Shown here: one piece after another, positions 44,452-54,954 of the stretch
Position numbering within the stretch: position 1 is the first letter of the stretch
Layout: each line of letters opens with the position of its first letter
Assembly (NCBI RefSeq): GCF_014199215.1
Contig: NZ_JACIJC010000009.1
Span: 1-58,409 of the forward strand
Source of the DNA: Sphingobium boeckii
GTDB taxonomy: Bacteria; Pseudomonadota; Alphaproteobacteria; Sphingomonadales; Sphingomonadaceae
DNA: 58,409 nt
Direction of reading: 5' to 3'
The notes under the pieces: model-generated
Told to the model about the DNA's origin: nothing
Database searches by the model: none
Seen by the model: the letters and a program-made list of their open reading frames with translations, nothing else
Translations under genes and position numbers: made by a program

Positions 44452-46278
44452 CTAGCGGCAGACGAAGCTCGATGCTGTGTTCGGATCGCCGGACGTGTAC
44501 GTCACCTTTTGCGGATAGGCGCATGCGGGGTGACTTCTGCGAACGGGCTTGTCGCCGGGGGAATGCATCTCGATGGCGCTAGGAGCGATCCCCTTTTCAA
44601 CCCAGTTGATCAGCGCTTGGTAGAACTGTCCTTGAGGGATGACCGGTGGATTGGCGTCCGGGTTCGCCGTCCCGTTCGGCGACATGTGTCCATTGCCGGG
44701 GACGTAATACAGTCGATAAAACGATTGGACCGCGTTCACACCACCCATCTTCGCAATCACACTGTCGTAGTAGCGACCGATGCCTTGCGGCGGAATGACT
44801 TCGTCGTTGTAGCCCTGCCAGACGAGCATCTTACCGCCTTTTGCCCTGAATGCGGATAGGTCGGGGTCGTTGGTGCTCAGCCTCGAAAAGGTCGTTGCGT
44901 CGCGCTGTTCTGAGCGACTGATGATTTCAGAAAGCTGAGCATAAGACAGTGTGCGGAACTTGCTTTGGCCGACACCCTTGGCGTTTTTAAATCCTTCGTG
45001 CGCCATCGTCGGATCGCCCGTGACAAGGGCGATCACGTCCGACGAAATCGAGCTTCCGGCACCTGCGTTGGCTAAGCCCGCAGGGAAACCGAACGATCGC
45101 GTGAAGAAGGCATTCCACAGCGATGTGCCGCGTGCCGGCCCATACCAGATGTGCTTGCCTGCAATCGGCTCCCAGCCGTTGTCGATCGCGGGATCGGGAA
45201 CGGAACCATCGCGAGTTGGACCGTACCACATTTTGTTGACGGCCTGGGCCTGAAGTCTCGTGACGCAGTCGGATGTCTGGTTTGTTCCGCCATCACCCCT
45301 GCATAGCACGGCGTTGTCCTTGGTCGGATCGTAGCGGCATTGCGCAGGGTCCATCACGAAACCGAGATGAATCCCGCCGATCGCGTCGCAGGCGTTGATC
45401 GCCGCATTGGAGACGAGGTCGAGCTGCGCGTTGGTCAGGGCCTTGCCGCCAAGATCTCGCTCGATCACGATCTGGGGATAAACCATGCCCGCGGCAAAGG
45501 CGCTCCAATTCAGCGCAGGATAGTTTGCAATGATGCCATCGAAATCGGCTGGGTAGGCCTGAGCCAGTTTGTGACCCTGGCGTCCCCCGGTCGACCCACC
45601 TTCCCAATAGCTGCGCGCCGCCGGCCTGCCGTAAAAAGCGGCCGTCAGGGCTTTGGTCTTGAGCGCCTGTTCATGGATCGAGCGGACTGAGAAATCATGG
45701 AGTAGCGCCTTATTCAGCGAGCCATCAGGGTTCATCGCGAAGTCGCCGCGCGGATTGCCCGTGCCAAGAGCCGGGCCGCCGGCATGGCCAGTATCGGTGG
45801 TGGACGTGACCGAACCTTCTGAACTGGCTGCTATCGCAGCATAGATTCCGCCGATTTGATCCGGCTGTCCCGCCGCACCACCCTGCCAGCCGCCGCCGCC
45901 CATGGCGTGGATTCGTCCATCCCACTTGGCCGGCGAGGGCAGCCAGATCTCGATGCCGATCCCCTTGGAGGTGGACGGGGCATTGACAGGCCCGGGATTG
46001 CCGGGGCCGACGTTGAGCTTCACCAGGCACAGATCCTGCGCGGCCGGCGGCGACATCGCCGGGTTGTCCTTGGCCAAGCGGATGATCTCGCCCGCGCGAA
46101 ACTGCTTCACCAAAACGACGCTGGTCTGGGCGTCGGGCTGAAAGGCGGTTTTGAGGCTATCGTCGCACATAAGGCCGGTCGGCGCTGAAGCGTTGGCTGA
46201 TTGTCCATAAGCAGGTGAAAGGCTAACCGTTGCTGCGAGAGCGCAGCCGAGCAAGCTGTAAGTGGCGATCTTTCGCAC
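44452..46278 (-). CDS. Tannase/feruloyl esterase family hydrolase 1
   Basis: A 608-residue secreted alpha/beta hydrolase of the tannase/feruloyl esterase/MHETase family. A signal peptide (IATYSLLGCALAATVSLSPAYG) is followed by the domain. The triad is Ser229 (EGGSTGGRQ), Asp492 (GYNDEVIPPQG) and His531 (GNGHMSPNG). The residues before Ser and after His are Gly228 and Met532, where the characterised family has two disulfide-linked Cys. GTG 46278 is chosen because it starts the signal peptide. Substrate is unknown; aromatic esters are the family norm. Confidence 0.88.
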   Translation of the reverse strand: MRKIATYSLLGCALAATVSLSPAYGQSANASAPTGLMCDDSLKTAFQPDAQTSVVLVKQFRAGEIIRLAKDNPAMSPPAAQDLCLVKLNVGPGNPGPVNAPSTSKGIGIEIWLPSPAKWDGRIHAMGGGGWQGGAAGQPDQIGGIYAAIAASSEGSVTSTTDTGHAGGPALGTGNPRGDFAMNPDGSLNKALLHDFSVRSIHEQALKTKALTAAFYGRPAARSYWEGGSTGGRQGHKLAQAYPADFDGIIANYPALNWSAFAAGMVYPQIVIERDLGGKALTNAQLDLVSNAAINACDAIGGIHLGFVMDPAQCRYDPTKDNAVLCRGDGGTNQTSDCVTRLQAQAVNKMWYGPTRDGSVPDPAIDNGWEPIAGKHIWYGPARGTSLWNAFFTRSFGFPAGLANAGAGSSISSDVIALVTGDPTMAHEGFKNAKGVGQSKFRTLSYAQLSEIISRSEQRDATTFSRLSTNDPDLSAFRAKGGKMLVWQGYNDEVIPPQGIGRYYDSVIAKMGGVNAVQSFYRLYYVPGNGHMSPNGTANPDANPPVIPQGQFYQALINWVEKGIAPSAIEMHSPGDKPVRRSHPACAYPQKVTYTSGDPNTASSFVCR

Positions 46279-46498
46279 GCAATGTCCTCTTATTCCCAAT
46301 GCGGCTGTTTGGCATGTCCCTGACACCGCCGGCATCCCCGTTTGGAGATGCGCGCGAAAAATGTGGGAAAGGTATTTCGCGCAAATAGCTGCGATCGCTA
46401 TGCCTTCGATCCGCCGGTCATTTCACGATTATTCATAAGGAGGCCTCGGACTCATCGGGCAAGCCGCTGCATGAGGATTTGGAGCATTCACTGCAGAA

Positions 46499-47638
46499 CT
46501 ATGTATCGATATCGATGGCCAGAACACTACGCATGACAAGGCGTACCAAGTCGGGCAGTCCGCGCGCTCCGGTTTTCGCGTATATCGATTTGGAATAGGT
46601 TCGTGCCGTTGATGTGGTCCAACCAAAATGTTCAGCGGCTTCGGTCAATGTCATGCCTCGACTCAGGGCGAAAGCCAGCTTTGCTTCTCGCGGAAGCAAA
46701 CCGAATAGTTCACCAAGAAGTTGGCACCGATCACTCGAATGCCAGCTATCACCATGGATATAGGCGATTGCGGTCGCCGGTCGGTGCATGGCGATCGTGG
46801 TGCGCCATGCCGGGGTCAACAGCATATCTAGCCACGGCTCGCGCGACAGCGGCAATGCGCGGGGGCGGCTACTCGGATCCTCTGCGAATGCCTTGAGCGC
46901 ACGCGCGATTTGATCGGCAATGTCGCTGCTTTGCGCGGTGAGTCTGCCCGTGCTGCCCCGGCTTAACACTTTCGATGAGGATAGGACCCGGCCAGCTTGA
47001 TCGTCATTGTCGAGGATATGCCCGTCGGCATCGAGCGCGATCCAGCCGAAACGCAAACGCCGTGTGGCTTCTTCGGCAACAGATGCAGCAAAATTTGCTC
47101 TTTCGCTGGAAATATACAACCTCAATACTCCCCGGAGTATGGGCGCGAGAGATTCGAGCAAAAGCTCGTCCTGAGCGGTGAAATCGATTGCTTCGTGACG
47201 CGCGATGCTCAACGTCGCACCGATTCCACTCGGCTCACGGACAAGCATTTGCCGCCCCGCTTTCACGCCGTATTGATCGGCGAATTGGCGCCGACGGGCG
47301 GCATCCTCAAAGCTGTCCATGCTGAGCATCCGCTCTAAGGGTACGGCCTTGTTCTCCACCATTGACGAGCCGGCAATTGGCTCTGAGCTTGAGAAATGCC
47401 CGAGATAGCTTTGCTTGAAACTCGACACACTACCCACCCCGGCCAAGAGAATCACGACCTCTTGAATGGGACGATTAGGCGGCTGGAACATTAGAATAGC
47501 GTGGTCTGCACGCGTCACTGCGCGTAGCCGGTCCAGAAACGTCGACCAAAGCGGCGTCTCGTAGACGCCGACCAGCAGCGCGTCGGTCAACTCAGCGTAA
47601 GTGGACTGCAGGCCGCTCCTCCCTTTTTGCACCTTCAC
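46499..47638 (-). CDS. LuxR-type transcription regulator
   Basis: A 379-residue paralogue of the regulator at 42916-44031. It has LLPREAKLAFALSRGMTLTEA and TSTARTYSKSIYAKTGARG in a LuxR-type helix-turn-helix. The N-terminal region shares the same plan (LVGVYETPLWSTFLDRL, HAILMFQPPNRPIQEV). GTG 47638 is a likely start; the frame runs on to 47731 and would overlap the divergent hydrolase gene. It probably controls the two flanking hydrolase genes. Confidence 0.82.
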   Translation of the reverse strand: MKVQKGRSGLQSTYAELTDALLVGVYETPLWSTFLDRLRAVTRADHAILMFQPPNRPIQEVVILLAGVGSVSSFKQSYLGHFSSSEPIAGSSMVENKAVPLERMLSMDSFEDAARRRQFADQYGVKAGRQMLVREPSGIGATLSIARHEAIDFTAQDELLLESLAPILRGVLRLYISSERANFAASVAEEATRRLRFGWIALDADGHILDNDDQAGRVLSSSKVLSRGSTGRLTAQSSDIADQIARALKAFAEDPSSRPRALPLSREPWLDMLLTPAWRTTIAMHRPATAIAYIHGDSWHSSDRCQLLGELFGLLPREAKLAFALSRGMTLTEAAEHFGWTTSTARTYSKSIYAKTGARGLPDLVRLVMRSVLAIDIDT

Positions 47639-47724
47639 CAAATGGGAATTTCTTTCCTTTGCCGTCCGGTGTCTAAACCGATGAACGTGGTGCGCGAGAT
47701 ACCACAGACAAATGGGATGAGGGA

Positions 47725-49569
47725 ATGACAAACGCCGTCCGGCATTTACATCGAGTCCGCGATTTCAACTTGATAGTCGCCACGACTTGCACCCTAGTCG
47801 CCATGATGGGGCCGGCGGCCCATGCTGCAACCCTATCATGCAATGACTCTCTCAAGACGGCGTTCCAGCCCGATACGCAAACCACGGTGGTCCTGGTCAA
47901 GGCATTCAAGCAGGGCGAGGCGATCGTTCTATCGGAACCGGCGACACCTTTCACACCCAAAGCGCAAAGCGATCTTTGCCTCGTCAAGTTGAACGTCGGG
48001 CCGGGCAATCCGGGGCCAGCCGGGGCACCATCGACGTCGCCAGGCATCGGCATCGAGGTTTGGCTGCCCCCGGCGGAACGCTGGAACAATCGCGTGCACA
48101 TTCTGGGCGGGGGAGGGTTCGATGGCGGCCCCCATGGATCGCCGCGCGCGATTGGCGAGCCGAGAGCAGCGGTCGTCGCAGATCGGGAGGGCGCCGTTTC
48201 GGCGACGTCGGACGGCGGCCATCCTCGCCGGGGTGCGGTTCCAGGACAGGGCAAAGGCGGGGGCGATTTCGGGATGCTTCCCGACGGTAGCCTCAACAAA
48301 ACGCTGTGGTTCGATTTCGCGTCGCGAAGTACGCACCAAACTGCCATCAAAACCAAGGCGTTGGCCGCTCTTTATTATGGCCGGCGTGCCAAGTTCTCAT
48401 ATTTCGAGGGATCATCCAACGGCGGCCGCCAAGCGCTCAACCTGGCTCAGAACCATCCGGATGATTTCGACGGCATCATCGGCAACATGCCGGCCATCAA
48501 CTGGTCCAGCTTTATGGCGGGTGACCTTTATCCGCAGCTTGTTTTTCAGCACGATCTGGGGGGCGGTGTTCCCTCGGAAGCCAAGCAGGATCTCGTGTCA
48601 AACGCTGCAATAAGGGCGTGCGATGTCGTCGGCGGCACACATCTTGGCTATATCGTCGATATGCGGGCCTGCCGCTATGATCCGACGAAGGACACAAGCG
48701 TCCTTTGCCAGACGGATGGCGGCACAAACATCACACGGGATTGCGTGACGCGCGCCGAGGCGCGGGCGTTCAACAAGATTTGGTATGGAATGACAAGCGA
48801 CGGCTCTGTGCCGGACCCGGCGGTCGACAACGGCTGGAAGCGCGGGCTTGGCGGCGTCCGCCGCTGGTTTGGCCTGCCGCGCGGAACGTCGCTGTACAAT
48901 GCGACGTTCTCGCGAATGTTCAATACCAGTGCGGGCCTTACCAATCCTGGCGGCCCGTTCACCCACGCAACCGACATGGTTGCCTTGATCCTGCAAAATC
49001 CAAAGATAGCTTGGGACAATTTCGAGAATGCGACTGGGAACGGCCAGAACGGGTGGAAGATGTTGTCCTACGCTGAACTCGCCGCGGTGGTCGATCGAAG
49101 TGTGGCGCTTCAGAAGAATCTCGGAAACATCGATAGCAACAATCCTGATCTTTCGGCTTTCGCTGCTCGAGGGGGAAAGCTGCTAACATGGCACGGCGTG
49201 CATGACGAAGCGATCCCCGTTCAAGGCACGATGCAGTATTACGACAGAGTCACCCAGAGAATGGGAGGACTGGCGCAGGTCCAGAAGTTCTACCGTCTCT
49301 ACATCATCCCAGGAGTCGGGCACGCAACGCCCAACGGCACTTCGAATCCCGCTGCCAATCCGCCGGTCGTGAACCCTGATAATTTCTATGCAGCGCTGGT
49401 CGCCTGGGTCGAGCAGGGCTTGGCCCCGAGCCGCCTGGATATACAATCTCCGACCGACCGACCTGTTCGACGCAATCAGCCAATATGCCCTTACCCACAG
49501 ACCGCGGTCTACGTGAGCGGCGAACCGAACGTGGCTGCGAGTTTCCGCTGCGCGGTGCAAGGGCCGTGA
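47725..49569 (+). CDS. Tannase/feruloyl esterase family hydrolase 2
   Basis: A 614-residue paralogue. A hydrophobic N-terminal segment (VATTCTLVAMMGPAAHA) serves as signal peptide. The triad is Ser231 (EGSSNGGRQ), Asp494 (VHDEAIPVQG) and His533 (GVGHATPNG). The flanking positions are Ser230 and Ala534, so the family's Cys pair is absent here too. It is divergent from the second LuxR gene, with 86 bases between, and is followed by the TonB-dependent receptor gene after 106 bases. Confidence 0.88.
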   Translation: MTNAVRHLHRVRDFNLIVATTCTLVAMMGPAAHAATLSCNDSLKTAFQPDTQTTVVLVKAFKQGEAIVLSEPATPFTPKAQSDLCLVKLNVGPGNPGPAGAPSTSPGIGIEVWLPPAERWNNRVHILGGGGFDGGPHGSPRAIGEPRAAVVADREGAVSATSDGGHPRRGAVPGQGKGGGDFGMLPDGSLNKTLWFDFASRSTHQTAIKTKALAALYYGRRAKFSYFEGSSNGGRQALNLAQNHPDDFDGIIGNMPAINWSSFMAGDLYPQLVFQHDLGGGVPSEAKQDLVSNAAIRACDVVGGTHLGYIVDMRACRYDPTKDTSVLCQTDGGTNITRDCVTRAEARAFNKIWYGMTSDGSVPDPAVDNGWKRGLGGVRRWFGLPRGTSLYNATFSRMFNTSAGLTNPGGPFTHATDMVALILQNPKIAWDNFENATGNGQNGWKMLSYAELAAVVDRSVALQKNLGNIDSNNPDLSAFAARGGKLLTWHGVHDEAIPVQGTMQYYDRVTQRMGGLAQVQKFYRLYIIPGVGHATPNGTSNPAANPPVVNPDNFYAALVAWVEQGLAPSRLDIQSPTDRPVRRNQPICPYPQTAVYVSGEPNVAASFRCAVQGP

Positions 49570-49675
49570 CCGTTCGTAGCACCTTCGCCGCCAAAGGGCA
49601 GAACTTCAATATCGGCTCTAGTCGGCAAAAAATCGCATAGCAGAACAAAAACATCATTTAAGGGGGGACATATTT

Positions 49676-52483
49676 ATGAAATCGACCGCAAGATTTTTCG
49701 TTGGGGTGAGCCTGCTTGTGATTTCTACGCCGGCACTTGCTCAGCAGGAATCGTTGAATTCCGAACCGGCTGAGCAACAATCTTCCGGTGATGAGATCGT
49801 TGTAACCGGGACCCTCGTCCGCGGTATTGCTCCCCCAGGTACCAATGTTATCGGCGTGACCGACAAGGCGGTTCAGGAAAGCGGGGCTACGAGCACAGCT
49901 CAGCTTCTACAGACGATCCCGCAACTCGGTACGTTCAACGGCTTGCAGAGCCCGGTCGGCGGGTTCTCCACAACAACGACCAATCGCCCAAACCTGCGAA
50001 ACCTGCCGGGCTTCTCCACCTCGGGTTCCTCGCCGACGCTCGTACTCGTCGACGGCCACCGGGTTGTCGGTGCAGGCATTTCCGTAACGAGTCCGGATGC
50101 GGACATCGTGCCACCGGGTGCGATCGAACGCATTGAAATCGTACCCGACGGGGGCTCGGCGATTTATGGCTCGGACGCGGTCGCAGGCGTCATCAACTTC
50201 ATCACCAAAAAATCTTACGACGGCCTGGAGATCGGCGGGCACTTCGGCTTCGCCGATGATTATTTCACGTGGGATGTGAACGCAACGGCGGGCCATACCT
50301 GGAACGGCGGGTCGGTCTATGTCGCGTACAACTACGCAAAGAATGATGCGATCTTTGGCCGGGACCGCGATTACGTGTTCTTCCCGCTGACGACTGTCGA
50401 TGGGGTGGCCGCGACGAGCCTCACCTGCGTGCGCGGCAATGTGACAACGGGCACCGTCATTCCCGGCAGCCCCATGCAGACATCTCCGTTGAATCCTGAC
50501 GGGACGATCGGGACCGGCCCTGTCAACCAGTGCGATCCGTCTGACAACGTGACTTTCTATCCCAAGCAGCAGCGCCATTCTGTTCTGGCGGGCCTCACAC
50601 AAGACCTGACGGACAATCTTACTTTCGACGTGAAGGCTTTCTACACAAACCGCAGGTTGGAATCGTCCCAAGGTTTTTCTGGCAACACGACCAGATTCGG
50701 CCCGGCTTTCCTTGCTTCCTTCGGTTTTCTGCAAAGCCCATTCTTCTCTTCGCCAAACCCGCTGGCGACCAACACGGTCTATTACAGCCTTCCCAACGAA
50801 CAACGGCATACCAACACACTTTCGACATGGGGCGTGTCCCCAGGCATCAAGGCCCAACTGGGTGGCGGTTGGCAACTCCGCGTTCTTACCAGCTATGGGG
50901 AAAGCGAGGCCGATTTCAGTGGGCTCAAGTATGATACGGCCGGGCTAGATCGAGCTATTTCGCTGGGGCTTATCAATCCTTACAACCTTTCCGCGAGCAA
51001 CCCCGCGGTACTGGCCGCGGTCCAAGACTATGAGGAACGCTATATGACGCGCCAGCGGCAGTTCAACGCGCGCGCCGTTATTGATGGAGAACTGTTCGCG
51101 CTGCCTGGCGGAGGAGTGAAACTCGCGCTCGGGACCGAATATCTCTCGGATGCCTTCATCCGGCGCAGCTCTCCTTCCGGCGGGAGTTCACGGGTCGGAA
51201 CCTTCGGCAGCGGATACGCCGGTCTCGAAGACGTCAACGGAAACACGATTCTGAGCGCCTATGGTCCGGCGACCGATCTCGAGCTCACGCGCAATGTCAA
51301 ATCCGCCTTCGGTGAACTTGTCGTTCCAATCTTCGGCACAGACAATGCGACCACATTGTTCCGTGAGCTGACGATCTCGGCAGCTGGCCGCTATGACAAA
51401 TACAGCGACTTCGGCGATACCTTCAATCCCAAGTTCGGGGTTACCTGGAAACCTGCCGATTCCGTGCGCATTCGCGGCGCTTGGGGCAAATCGTTCGTTG
51501 CGCCCAGCCTGGCCGACGATGATCGCACGGCGGCCACGAGCGCCAATTTCGTCAACTACCCGTTCCTGCTGCCGTCAGGTGGGCTGATCGGAACGGTCGT
51601 CAACGGATCGCCAGTCCCCGCCCCGGGCGGACGGGGGCAACTCGTCGTGTTGGGAAGCAAGCCAGGGATCCAGTCGCAAAAGGCTACCACCTGGAGCCTT
51701 GGTGTCGATTTCGATCCCGTGTTCATTCCCGACCTGCATTTGAGCACCACCTGGTGGAACATCGATTATCAAGGCGTTATTTCCATCCCGAACTTCACAA
51801 ATCCGGATTTCTACTCTAACTTCATCGGGACCCCCGCAGTTATCTTCAATCCGACGCCTGATCAGCTTGCTGATATCCTCGCCCAGACAAACGTCCTAAG
51901 CGGCACCAGTTGCGGGGGAAATCCTGTCGGACAGCCTCTCAGTGGCTGCTACGTGATTATCGACGCGCGTAAGCAAAACCTTGCCCGGACCAAGGTGAGC
52001 GGTCTCGACTTTTCGGTCAACTACGTGAAGCCGACCGGGTTTGGCTCGATCGACCTCGCATTCAACGGCAATTACGAATTGAAGCGCGACTTGCAAGCGA
52101 CCTCGGCGAGCGCTTTCCGGGATCAGCTTGCGGCTAATTTTAGCCGTTTCAAGTTCAGGGCGAGCCTTGGTGCTCAGGTCCAGGGACTGCGCGCCCAGGT
52201 CACTTGGAACCACACGCAAGGCTACGATCTCGATCCCGCCGTCGGGGTCGGGGTGCCGCAGACGCACGTCTCATCGTTCAATGTCTTCGATGTGTTCTTA
52301 AAATACGATGTACCAAGCAAAGGTACCTTCGAGAACCTGTCGTTCACGCTCAACGTGAACAACGCGTTCGACCAGGATCCGCCAGAATATCGGCAACAAA
52401 TGATTGTTCCGCAATCGAACGGCTATATCAACGGCTCCACGCTCGGCCGGCTCATCCAATTCGGAATCAATAAGAAGTTCTAA
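49676..52483 (+). CDS. TonB-dependent outer membrane receptor
   Basis: A 935-residue receptor. The signal peptide ends in PALAQQ; the TonB box lies in DEIVVTGTLVRG. The plug domain contains LLQTIPQLGTFNGLQ, LVLVDGHRVVGAG and IYGSDAVAGVINFITKK. The barrel ends with the aromatic residue of GINKKF. It would import a large substrate with energy from TonB. The genes on either side encode secreted hydrolases, so its ligand is likely their substrate or product. There is no STN domain, so it is not a signalling type. Confidence 0.93.
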   Translation: MKSTARFFVGVSLLVISTPALAQQESLNSEPAEQQSSGDEIVVTGTLVRGIAPPGTNVIGVTDKAVQESGATSTAQLLQTIPQLGTFNGLQSPVGGFSTTTTNRPNLRNLPGFSTSGSSPTLVLVDGHRVVGAGISVTSPDADIVPPGAIERIEIVPDGGSAIYGSDAVAGVINFITKKSYDGLEIGGHFGFADDYFTWDVNATAGHTWNGGSVYVAYNYAKNDAIFGRDRDYVFFPLTTVDGVAATSLTCVRGNVTTGTVIPGSPMQTSPLNPDGTIGTGPVNQCDPSDNVTFYPKQQRHSVLAGLTQDLTDNLTFDVKAFYTNRRLESSQGFSGNTTRFGPAFLASFGFLQSPFFSSPNPLATNTVYYSLPNEQRHTNTLSTWGVSPGIKAQLGGGWQLRVLTSYGESEADFSGLKYDTAGLDRAISLGLINPYNLSASNPAVLAAVQDYEERYMTRQRQFNARAVIDGELFALPGGGVKLALGTEYLSDAFIRRSSPSGGSSRVGTFGSGYAGLEDVNGNTILSAYGPATDLELTRNVKSAFGELVVPIFGTDNATTLFRELTISAAGRYDKYSDFGDTFNPKFGVTWKPADSVRIRGAWGKSFVAPSLADDDRTAATSANFVNYPFLLPSGGLIGTVVNGSPVPAPGGRGQLVVLGSKPGIQSQKATTWSLGVDFDPVFIPDLHLSTTWWNIDYQGVISIPNFTNPDFYSNFIGTPAVIFNPTPDQLADILAQTNVLSGTSCGGNPVGQPLSGCYVIIDARKQNLARTKVSGLDFSVNYVKPTGFGSIDLAFNGNYELKRDLQATSASAFRDQLAANFSRFKFRASLGAQVQGLRAQVTWNHTQGYDLDPAVGVGVPQTHVSSFNVFDVFLKYDVPSKGTFENLSFTLNVNNAFDQDPPEYRQQMIVPQSNGYINGSTLGRLIQFGINKKF

Positions 52484-52651
52484 AGAAAACACAGAGGACT
52501 GGCTTTGTGTACGATGCGCGTGACTGACAGCGTCGCGTATCGGCCGCGAAATTCAGCACGGGCGATCGGGGAGTGGGATCGCCCGGCTGCGCGTTCGCTA
52601 AGAACGGCCCTGGCGCTCCGGCAGATATGCAAGTTTGAGAGGTGATAATCG

Positions 52652-54517
52652 ATGAAATGGAATGTGATAACGGCCATGGGACGGCTAAAGTTAGCGGTTT
52701 TTGCAGGGGCAATCTTGGCAATGCCGACTGCGGCAATTGCTGCGCCAGCAAAGGCGCTGCTGAGCTGCGACGAAAGTCTCAAGCGCGACTTCAAACCCGA
52801 TAATCTTACTACGGTCACTTTCGTGAAGCAGTTTCGCCGGGGAGATCTGTTGACCCTGTCCGATGGCCAAGTCGGCAACACCGGGATGGTGCTGCCAAGC
52901 GCACAACCGACGAACGCCAAAACCGATCTATGCCTGGTAAAGCTGTTGATCGGGCCAGGAAATCCGGGTCCTGCCGACGCGCCTTCCACCTCCAGAGGCA
53001 TCGGCATGGAGATCTGGCTGCCGAGCAAGCCTTTGTGGAACGAAATCATCCACAACCAAGGCGGAGGGGGCTGGGTCGGCGGTGACGGTTCGTCCCCGAC
53101 CACGATCAACTGGTCTTATGTGATCGACAAGGCGGACACCGGGCACGCGGTGACCTCGATGATGGATACCGGCCATGTCATCGGCACCGGATCGTTTGCC
53201 ATGCTGCCCGACGGCACCCCCAATCGGCGCTTGTGGGAAGACTTCGCGGTCCGTTCGCTGCATCAACAGGCCCTAAAAACCAAGGCGCTGGCGCTGGCAT
53301 TCTATGGGCGTCCGCAAAAATATGCCTATTTCGAAGGTGGTTCGCAGGGCGGACGTCAGGCCCACAAGCTCGCACAGGCTTATCCGCAGGATTACAACGG
53401 CATCGTTGGCCTCTACCCGGCCATAAACTGGTCCCCGTTTTTCACGGCAATGATCTACAAGCACATCGTTGCGTATAATGACCTGGGCGGCAAGCCACTG
53501 ACCGAAGCGCAGGAAGAGCTAGTATCCAACGCTGCGATACGATCCTGCGACACCGTAGGCGGAGCGCACCTGGGCTACGTCATCGACGATGCGGCCTGCC
53601 GCTATGATCCGACCAAGGATCGGGACGTGCTCTGCACGAGCGACGGCGGGCGTAACGCCACGCCCGCCTGCGTCACCACCGTCGAAGCGAATGCCTTCAA
53701 TAAGGTCTGGTACGGCCCCACGCGCGATGGATCGGTGCCTGATCCGGCGCTGGACAACGGCTTCGACGCTAAGCTCGGGCCCAAGCAAATCTGGTTCGGC
53801 GTGCCGCGCGGCACCCTGCTCACTGGTAGCTGGTATATCCGCAATTTGATGCGTGGGCGTTCCATTCCCGCTTCGTCGGGGCCTGGGAGCCTTTATCTGG
53901 ATCACGTGGCGCTGGAATTGCAAAACCCGGCAATCGCCAATCCACAGTTCACTAACGCGTCGGGCAATGGACAGGATTTGTGGAATGACCTCAGCTATAA
54001 GGAGTTCGCGAACGCCATGGCGCGCGGCAACGCCCTTGATCCTGTGTTTTCCTACATCAATACCGACGATCCCGATCTCAGCGCGTTCAAGGCGCTTGGC
54101 GGCAAGTTCCTGGGCTGGCACGGAACTGCCGATGAGGCGATTCCGGTTCAAGGAACGCTGAATTATTACGATCGAGTAGTTGAAAAGATGGGCGGCGTTG
54201 CCAATGTAAACAGCTTCTATCGCATGTATCTTGTCCCAGGCGGCGGTCACGGTGCGCCCCAAGGCACCGCCAATCCGGATGCCAATCCTCCTGCGGTCAC
54301 GAGCCAGATGTTCGATCTGCTACGCAACTGGGTTGAGAAAGGTCTCGCGCCTGGACGCGTCGAGATATCCTCCCCGACGCCGGGGCCATCAGCGGCGACG
54401 CATCCGATCTGCCCGCTCCCCCAGAGAATTACCTATGAGGGAGGTGACCCGCGCGTGGCAAACAGCTTCGCCTGCGAGGGGCCTGTCAAAGGGACAGACG
54501 GAACTGACACCGGCTGA
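52652..54517 (+). CDS. Tannase/feruloyl esterase family hydrolase 3
   Basis: A 621-residue paralogue. The signal peptide is LAVFAGAILAMPTAAIAA. The triad is Ser231 (EGGSQGGRQ), Asp494 (TADEAIPVQG) and His533 (GGGHGAPQG). The positions next to Ser and His are Gly230 and Gly534, again without the Cys pair. It lies 168 bases after the receptor gene on the same strand. Other conserved parts (LSCDESLK, LCLVKLLIGPGNPG, EGGSQGGRQAHKLAQAYP) are common to the three paralogues. Confidence 0.88.
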   Translation: MKWNVITAMGRLKLAVFAGAILAMPTAAIAAPAKALLSCDESLKRDFKPDNLTTVTFVKQFRRGDLLTLSDGQVGNTGMVLPSAQPTNAKTDLCLVKLLIGPGNPGPADAPSTSRGIGMEIWLPSKPLWNEIIHNQGGGGWVGGDGSSPTTINWSYVIDKADTGHAVTSMMDTGHVIGTGSFAMLPDGTPNRRLWEDFAVRSLHQQALKTKALALAFYGRPQKYAYFEGGSQGGRQAHKLAQAYPQDYNGIVGLYPAINWSPFFTAMIYKHIVAYNDLGGKPLTEAQEELVSNAAIRSCDTVGGAHLGYVIDDAACRYDPTKDRDVLCTSDGGRNATPACVTTVEANAFNKVWYGPTRDGSVPDPALDNGFDAKLGPKQIWFGVPRGTLLTGSWYIRNLMRGRSIPASSGPGSLYLDHVALELQNPAIANPQFTNASGNGQDLWNDLSYKEFANAMARGNALDPVFSYINTDDPDLSAFKALGGKFLGWHGTADEAIPVQGTLNYYDRVVEKMGGVANVNSFYRMYLVPGGGHGAPQGTANPDANPPAVTSQMFDLLRNWVEKGLAPGRVEISSPTPGPSAATHPICPLPQRITYEGGDPRVANSFACEGPVKGTDGTDTG

Positions 54518-54555
54518 TGGCCGGGGAGGATGAGCAAGACCCCATCGTCCTTCCG

Positions 54556-54662
54556 GACAGATGTCGATGCCGCGCGCGAAGAGCAGGTCCTCGACATGCC
54601 ACAACGACAGCGGAAGCAGTATTACATCATTGGACGCCCCGCAGAACGCAAGCGATTTGCGG
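54556..54662 (-). pseudogene. IS6-family transposase scrap
   Basis: The minus strand reads LPLSLWHVEDLLFARGIDIC, matching the conserved part of IS6-family transposases before the catalytic DDE core. The following and preceding parts do not continue as transposase. It is a decayed end of an insertion sequence between hydrolase 3 and the GH2 locus. Confidence 0.6.
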
Positions 54663-54954
54663 AGATAATAGAGCGCTTGATCAAGTGCTGCCATCTGTCC
54701 GACCTCGGGGTGCGGCATTGACGCCGCAGGCCTGCATGGGAGTTCGCGGATCGTCTTCAGAACATCATCGCGTGCTCGAAGCACGCCATACGTGAAAGGT
54801 TTTGCCGACCCCGACCAACCGACCGTTGCGCCATATTCTCCTTCGACGCTCGTCGACCTCGGGTCGGCTAAAACCGGGTGAAAGCATCGACCTCAAACTG
54901 TTTGCGCGTTAAACCAGGTCCATCGGCAGAGAATCTTGATCTGGAGAGGCGTGT

